Shown here: in pieces, positions 59,713 through 64,000 of the stretch
Position numbering within the stretch: the first letter of the stretch is position 1
Layout of the letters: the number at the start of each line of letters is the position of its first letter
Origin: Synaphobranchus kaupii
Taxonomy: Eukaryota; Chordata; Actinopteri; Anguilliformes; Synaphobranchidae
Direction: 5' to 3'
Assembly: GCA_029718625.1 (NCBI GenBank)
Contig: CM056389.1
Span: 4,902,368-4,966,367 of the forward strand
Length of the DNA stretch: 64,000 nucleotides
Made by a program: the position numbers and the translations under genes
The notes under the pieces: generated by a model
Told to the model about the DNA's origin: nothing
Databases searched by the model: none
The model's input: the letters and a program-made list of their open reading frames with translations, nothing else

Positions 59713-60087
59713 TCCCAATCTGATCAGTTTTAACAAATTGTATTTTATTATTTTTTTAAAAATTATTTTATTTATTAATTTTTTGTGTACTTATACGTTT
59801 GTGTATAATATTTTTGTATATTTTATTTTCACTGTACTTCTTTTAACTTTTGTTTTTGATTATTATTATTTATTGATTTGTTATTATTATTATTATTATT
59901 TATTAACTTTATCCACTTATATGTGTAATTAATATAAGAACCACATATCACTCACTGTACCATATGTATATATTAATGAATTATTATTATTATTCTCTAT
60001 AAATATGTGTTGTATACTGTACTGCTTTGGCACAATGATTGACTCATTCATGCCAATAAAGCCATTTGAACTTGAGAGAGAGAGAGG
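57618..60087 (+). mobile_element. 5'-truncated LINE with (GA)n tail, second copy
   Basis: The counterpart of 19,231-21,710. The terminal (GA)n is shorter: 14 bp at 60,074-60,087 against about 24 bp. Confidence 0.85.
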
Positions 60088-61477
60088 CTGGTGCGGTTTG
60101 AATTCACGTCATTTAAAGCGTTGATAGCTACGTTGCGTTACGTACTACGTTCACTTCTAAATTTGGAGGCGGGGAGAGGGGGTGGGGCAGGCGGGGAGAG
60201 AGCGAATATTTAATTCTTTAATCACGCACTGTAACGTTATTGAACTGCATTATTAGTCGGAGATTACGGTTGTGAACGAAGAGAAGGAAATAAGGAATAG
60301 AGTTGTGTAACAAAGAGTGTAGGAAGAAAAAGTTGATAGGAAGATGGAGCAGAGGGAGATTTTGAGGTGAGGAGTGAGGACACTGAAAGATGAGAAAAGC
60401 TAGGTGTGCAGTTTCGGCTACTGGGGGTCCACAGTAATAAAATAAATTCTAAAGTACATAATGCATTAACCTTTTTGTTGTTGTTGTGAGCATAGTTTCT
60501 TTTTTAATAAAGTAACAGCATTCAAAACATTAAAAAATAGGCATACTCAATACATTTTGCTGTTAAAACAAACAAAAAAGGAGGGAAAGAAAGAATGTAG
60601 AAAGAATGTTCAAATATGATCTCTATTAAATGAATACTTCCACTGTAAGCTTGTTTGCATTTTGTAGCAATGCTAATGGAAACGAATGGTTACAGCCAGT
60701 ATAGGTTACAGCTTATGGCTTTGGTTACAGCTAGCCAAACTGAAGTATCCATTTAAAACACTTAAATGGAACATCATTATATTTGGGCTAGTTTTAAGAC
60801 ATTTGGGGCGGGGTTTGAGCTGATTTTGGGATGGAAATTTCAACAGGATCTGGCAACCCTGCACCTGAGTCTTCCAAAAATAAATTTCAACAATGGCTGC
60901 CATGTGGTGCGAGGAAACCGAAGGGATGCTGATCTCTTATAACTTTATTAATTTATTTATTACTGAGTTAAGTTATATTGATGTATTAGTGTAATGTTGA
61001 ACTAAAGACCAACTTTTCATAAATTATGGTATTCTTGACTTTTGATTGTAAATAATTGGTATTATTACTCAGTCACCGCCGTACTGACGAACCGAGTGAC
61101 TTTTAACTAGCTAGCTAGCTAACTTTATTCAGCAGACCTAAGGTAAGGTTCGAAACGGAGGTTAAAAACCGGATCCGCAAACATTCTTTTTTCAGTTATT
61201 GCCCATTGCTGGCAATATTGCGTGAAAATATTGCCCGTGTACCATCAGCTTAACGGGCTTTGCATTGAGCTTTCTGTGAAATTATGACGTCATAATATTC
61301 ACTAACACGTCACAGTGGATTATAACCCTCGTTGTTCTTTATATTTAGGTTTTTTTCTGCTTGATTTTAGACCACTTATCGAATTTATCGCGTGTACTTG
61401 ATCTGGTTTTTTCTTGATCCTACAACCGTTAGATCTGATTAAACTGTTTGGATAATTCCACCCACTTGTCTTCCATA
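60088..61477. other. Intergenic and upstream region of the second coiled-coil gene copy
   Basis: Colinear with 21,711-23,721 except that the TTAA-flanked MITE is absent. A single TTAA stands at 60,762-60,765. No gene seen. Confidence 0.8.
61285..61292. promoter_or_regulatory. CRE-type palindrome TGACGTCA, second copy
   Basis: At the same place as 23,529, 186 bp before the start codon of the second gene copy. Confidence 0.5.
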
Positions 61478-64000
61478 ATGGTGGCGATTTGGGGTGGAAT
61501 TGTCTTTACTTTTTGGTTGGCCTACCTAAATTTTTTGCCTCACATCGTTCTGAACTTCATCAAGTTTTTGAACGGAGAACATCAAGGTAAGAATTCTTGG
61601 ACATAATTATGCGATGCCGGTCTTCATTTGGAGCAATTTTATGTAACGTTATTACTTAATATATATAAGTCTAGCCTCGCTAATATTTTGCCCCCGATTC
61701 CCCCCTCCGTTGATCATATTCGGTTAGCTAATTAGCTGCGATCAGACCTGATCTGAAAGCGTCCATGATGGCCGGCTGATCAATGTTTGGCTATAGGTTA
61801 CTTCGGTATAGGGCCGGCTGATTTGCAACGGCGTGAATTTAACTAATCGATTCACTGCCGTCTGTAGCCCTATTGTAGCTGGCTAGATATCGCATTTTCC
61901 TTGGACTAGCATGGTATTTGTCATTTAGTTACACTTAATGGATGCTCTTCGACGGTTAATTGTTCGTGACCATTTGTCATTAATATCCAAAATTAAATGT
62001 GCTCAAGGCAATGTCACCAACAACACCTTGGTTGGTCCCATGTGGTGGAACAGCACCCTCCTTCCCACCAAGGAGCGGATAGCACACTCTGCTGGAACTG
62101 TAAGTAAAACTTTTTTTTAATTTTGAATTTAGTATTTTAATAACGTGGATAAAATATGCCTAAAAGTCGCGTATCATTTAGCCTCCTATGAATGATTACC
62201 TGTAAAAGAAAGGGGACGTATGCTGTTTGCACTGTAGCCTATTTGAAAATAGTAAATATACAATGGACTGCCTAATCAAGATGCCGTGTGTGGGGAGAAT
62301 GTGTGTTAAGATTGTGGTCTTAAGTGGCTCACTGTATCCCCAGGTAGCAGGTGTATTACCCCCTGTACTTTTACATTTGTTCAGCTCATGGGAAACCTAT
62401 CGGAATTCTGGAAGCTGGTCCCAACTGAGTGGTTGGTGATGGGATCGCTGATAATGTTTTCGGTGATCTGCATAGCACTGCTTGTGGTGAGTCATTTCTT
62501 AGCGCGTTCATTTACATGATGTCACATTACTTTAGCAGACGCTAGAGCGAACTACAGAAGCTACCGTTACAGTGGTGGCACATTATCCAGTCTACTTAAT
62601 CCATGAAACATTGTAAATTAAACCATTGCCTCTGGCCACTGTTGACTGAGTTAAAGTAAGGCTACTCTCACTGTACCATCTGTAGTTTGTGCATTATCAG
62701 TACTGACCATTCGTTTTAACTGCTGAGTGCCGATTGCCTGTACATGCTATTGTGTTAAAATCTGCCCTGTCTGTAGTTAATTTCTCTGTCTATAGTTAAA
62801 TTGTATTAATTAGTTTTTTTCTCCTTTCTTGTACCCCTTCAGTTTAAAACCAGGAAACACCAATGTAAGTTATTTCAATTTTATTTAATATTAGTTGACA
62901 TTTGTTATTATTTATATTATGTTATTAAAGGCATAAGGTTTTAAATTCATTTTAATTTTGTATTATTAGGGAATAAGAAAGAGCTTGATCAGAAAATCCT
63001 CAAGCTTCAGAGGGAGGTGAACACCTCCAAGAATTTAGCTCCTGCAATCAATCTTCTGCATGAGGAGCTGAAGGTGAGATCATTTATAACCGGCCGTTTG
63101 GCCAGGTGATTAATATCAGTGATGCTGAGCACTGTAGCATGGAGATACCTCATACTGAACATCTAAGATATGTATTGAATCCGTAATGTTTAAATGCTTC
63201 CGGTTTTTTTATATATACAATTTTTCATGTTCTAATTTCATATTTGAAAGGCAACGTTCCACCAGATGCTACAGGAATCAGTTGAACAGGCAGAAGTGAA
63301 CTCTAAGACCACCGAAGAAGAGAGACAGAGGAGCAAGACCGTGACTGGAAACTTGAAGCATGAGCTGGCCCTCGTTCTGTTCATCTGTAAGAGGAATGAA
63401 CAGAGCCTGGTAGCCATGACCCACAGAAGCGAGATTCTGGAAGAGGAACGGACTGAGTTGGCAGTGAAGGAGCTGTTGGCCATGGAAGGGCGATGTGAGA
63501 GGAAAGAACGTGAGCTGAGGGCCATGGTAGAGCTTTTCCAGGAGCGGGAGGACCGACTGGCAGCCATGGCTTTCTCACTTCAGGAGAAGGAGGAGAAGAT
63601 GGCGGGCCTAAACCAGCTCTGCCAGGAAACGGCGGAGAACATGGCCGCCTTGCAGAAAGTGTGCTACAAGAAGGACGAGAGGCTGGCAGCTGTTTCTGCA
63701 ACATCACAGCAGCAAGAGGCCTTCCTGCAGGAGTAAGTACGGTGGCTGTTGAGGGTCATGTGGGTTTTACAAATTATGCGACAGAAGGATGGTGAGTTGT
63801 TGTGGTGGCTTTCAGCTGCAGTGACTGATGTAATACAGCAGAGGACAGGTGTGTTTATGCATAAGAGCGGTGCAGGCAGAGCCTGAAGCCTCTACACTTT
63901 GCAGGAAGATCACTCAGGAGTTGGCCCAGCTGCTAGAAAGCAACAAACTGAAGGAGGGGGTTTCTGTCCTGGAGGCTGAGATGGAAGAACAGCATATCAT
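61478..64000 (+). CDS. Membrane-anchored coiled-coil protein, second copy (cut by window end)
   Basis: Exons 61478-61586, 62008-62099, 62385-62486, 62843-62864, 62970-63073, 63251-63732 and the start of exon 7 from 63905 correspond one to one to the gene at 23,722, with a constant offset of 37,756. Splice sites and coding sequence look identical by eye. The remaining exons lie outside the window. Whether this is a real paralogue or the other allele is unresolved. The function is unknown, as for the first copy. Confidence 0.75.

Overview
The window is vertebrate genomic DNA, almost certainly from a teleost fish. The evidence is interrupted genes with GT-AG introns, vertebrate-type U2 snRNA genes with a PSE promoter and 3' box, fish-type L2 and Tx1-like LINEs, tRNA-derived SINEs, many MITEs and very long minisatellites. 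I cannot name the species; the frequent TAGGCTA/TAGCCTA and AACGTTA words only hint at a clupeid-like or cyprinid-like genome.

Layout. 1-2.5 kb: a 25-bp minisatellite, one tRNA-Ser(GCU), a SINE and simple arrays. 3.4-8.3 kb (unit A): a U2 snRNA gene, a SINE, two minisatellites and MITEs. 8.36-12.32 kb: a Tx1-like LINE with an intact ORF2, flanked by a 77-bp target-site duplication. 12.4-17.8 kb (unit B): a second U2 gene in the same setting. 17.8-21.7 kb: two 5'-truncated LINEs from different families joined 5' end to 5' end. 22.4-23.0 kb: a TTAA-flanked MITE. 23.7-27.9 kb: a 12-exon gene that I reconstructed in frame (469 codons), encoding a membrane-anchored coiled-coil protein I do not recognise. 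27.9-37.4 kb: mostly minisatellites (34-, about 31-, 16/18- and 32-bp units). 37.9-43.7 kb: an L2 fragment, a 3.6-kb foldback-like palindrome whose arms carry hexamer arrays, and a 1.07-kb DNA transposon. 43,947-43,969: 23 N.

From 43,970 to the end the sequence repeats 6,254-26,244 almost base for base. The main differences are insertions: the Tx1 LINE and the TTAA MITE are present only in the first copy, and a full-length L2 LINE only in the second. These give exact empty and filled sites. The pattern, with an assembly gap at the start of the second copy, fits two haplotypes placed end to end by the assembler, or a very recent tandem duplication. Copy number of the U2 and coiled-coil genes should therefore be read with care.

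Only a few loci look like host genes: tRNA-Ser, the U2 genes (two in the first copy, one in the second; RNA bodies identical by eye) and the coiled-coil gene (complete in the first copy, cut by the window end in the second). The rest is transposons and tandem repeats. I found no CRISPR-like or prokaryotic feature.
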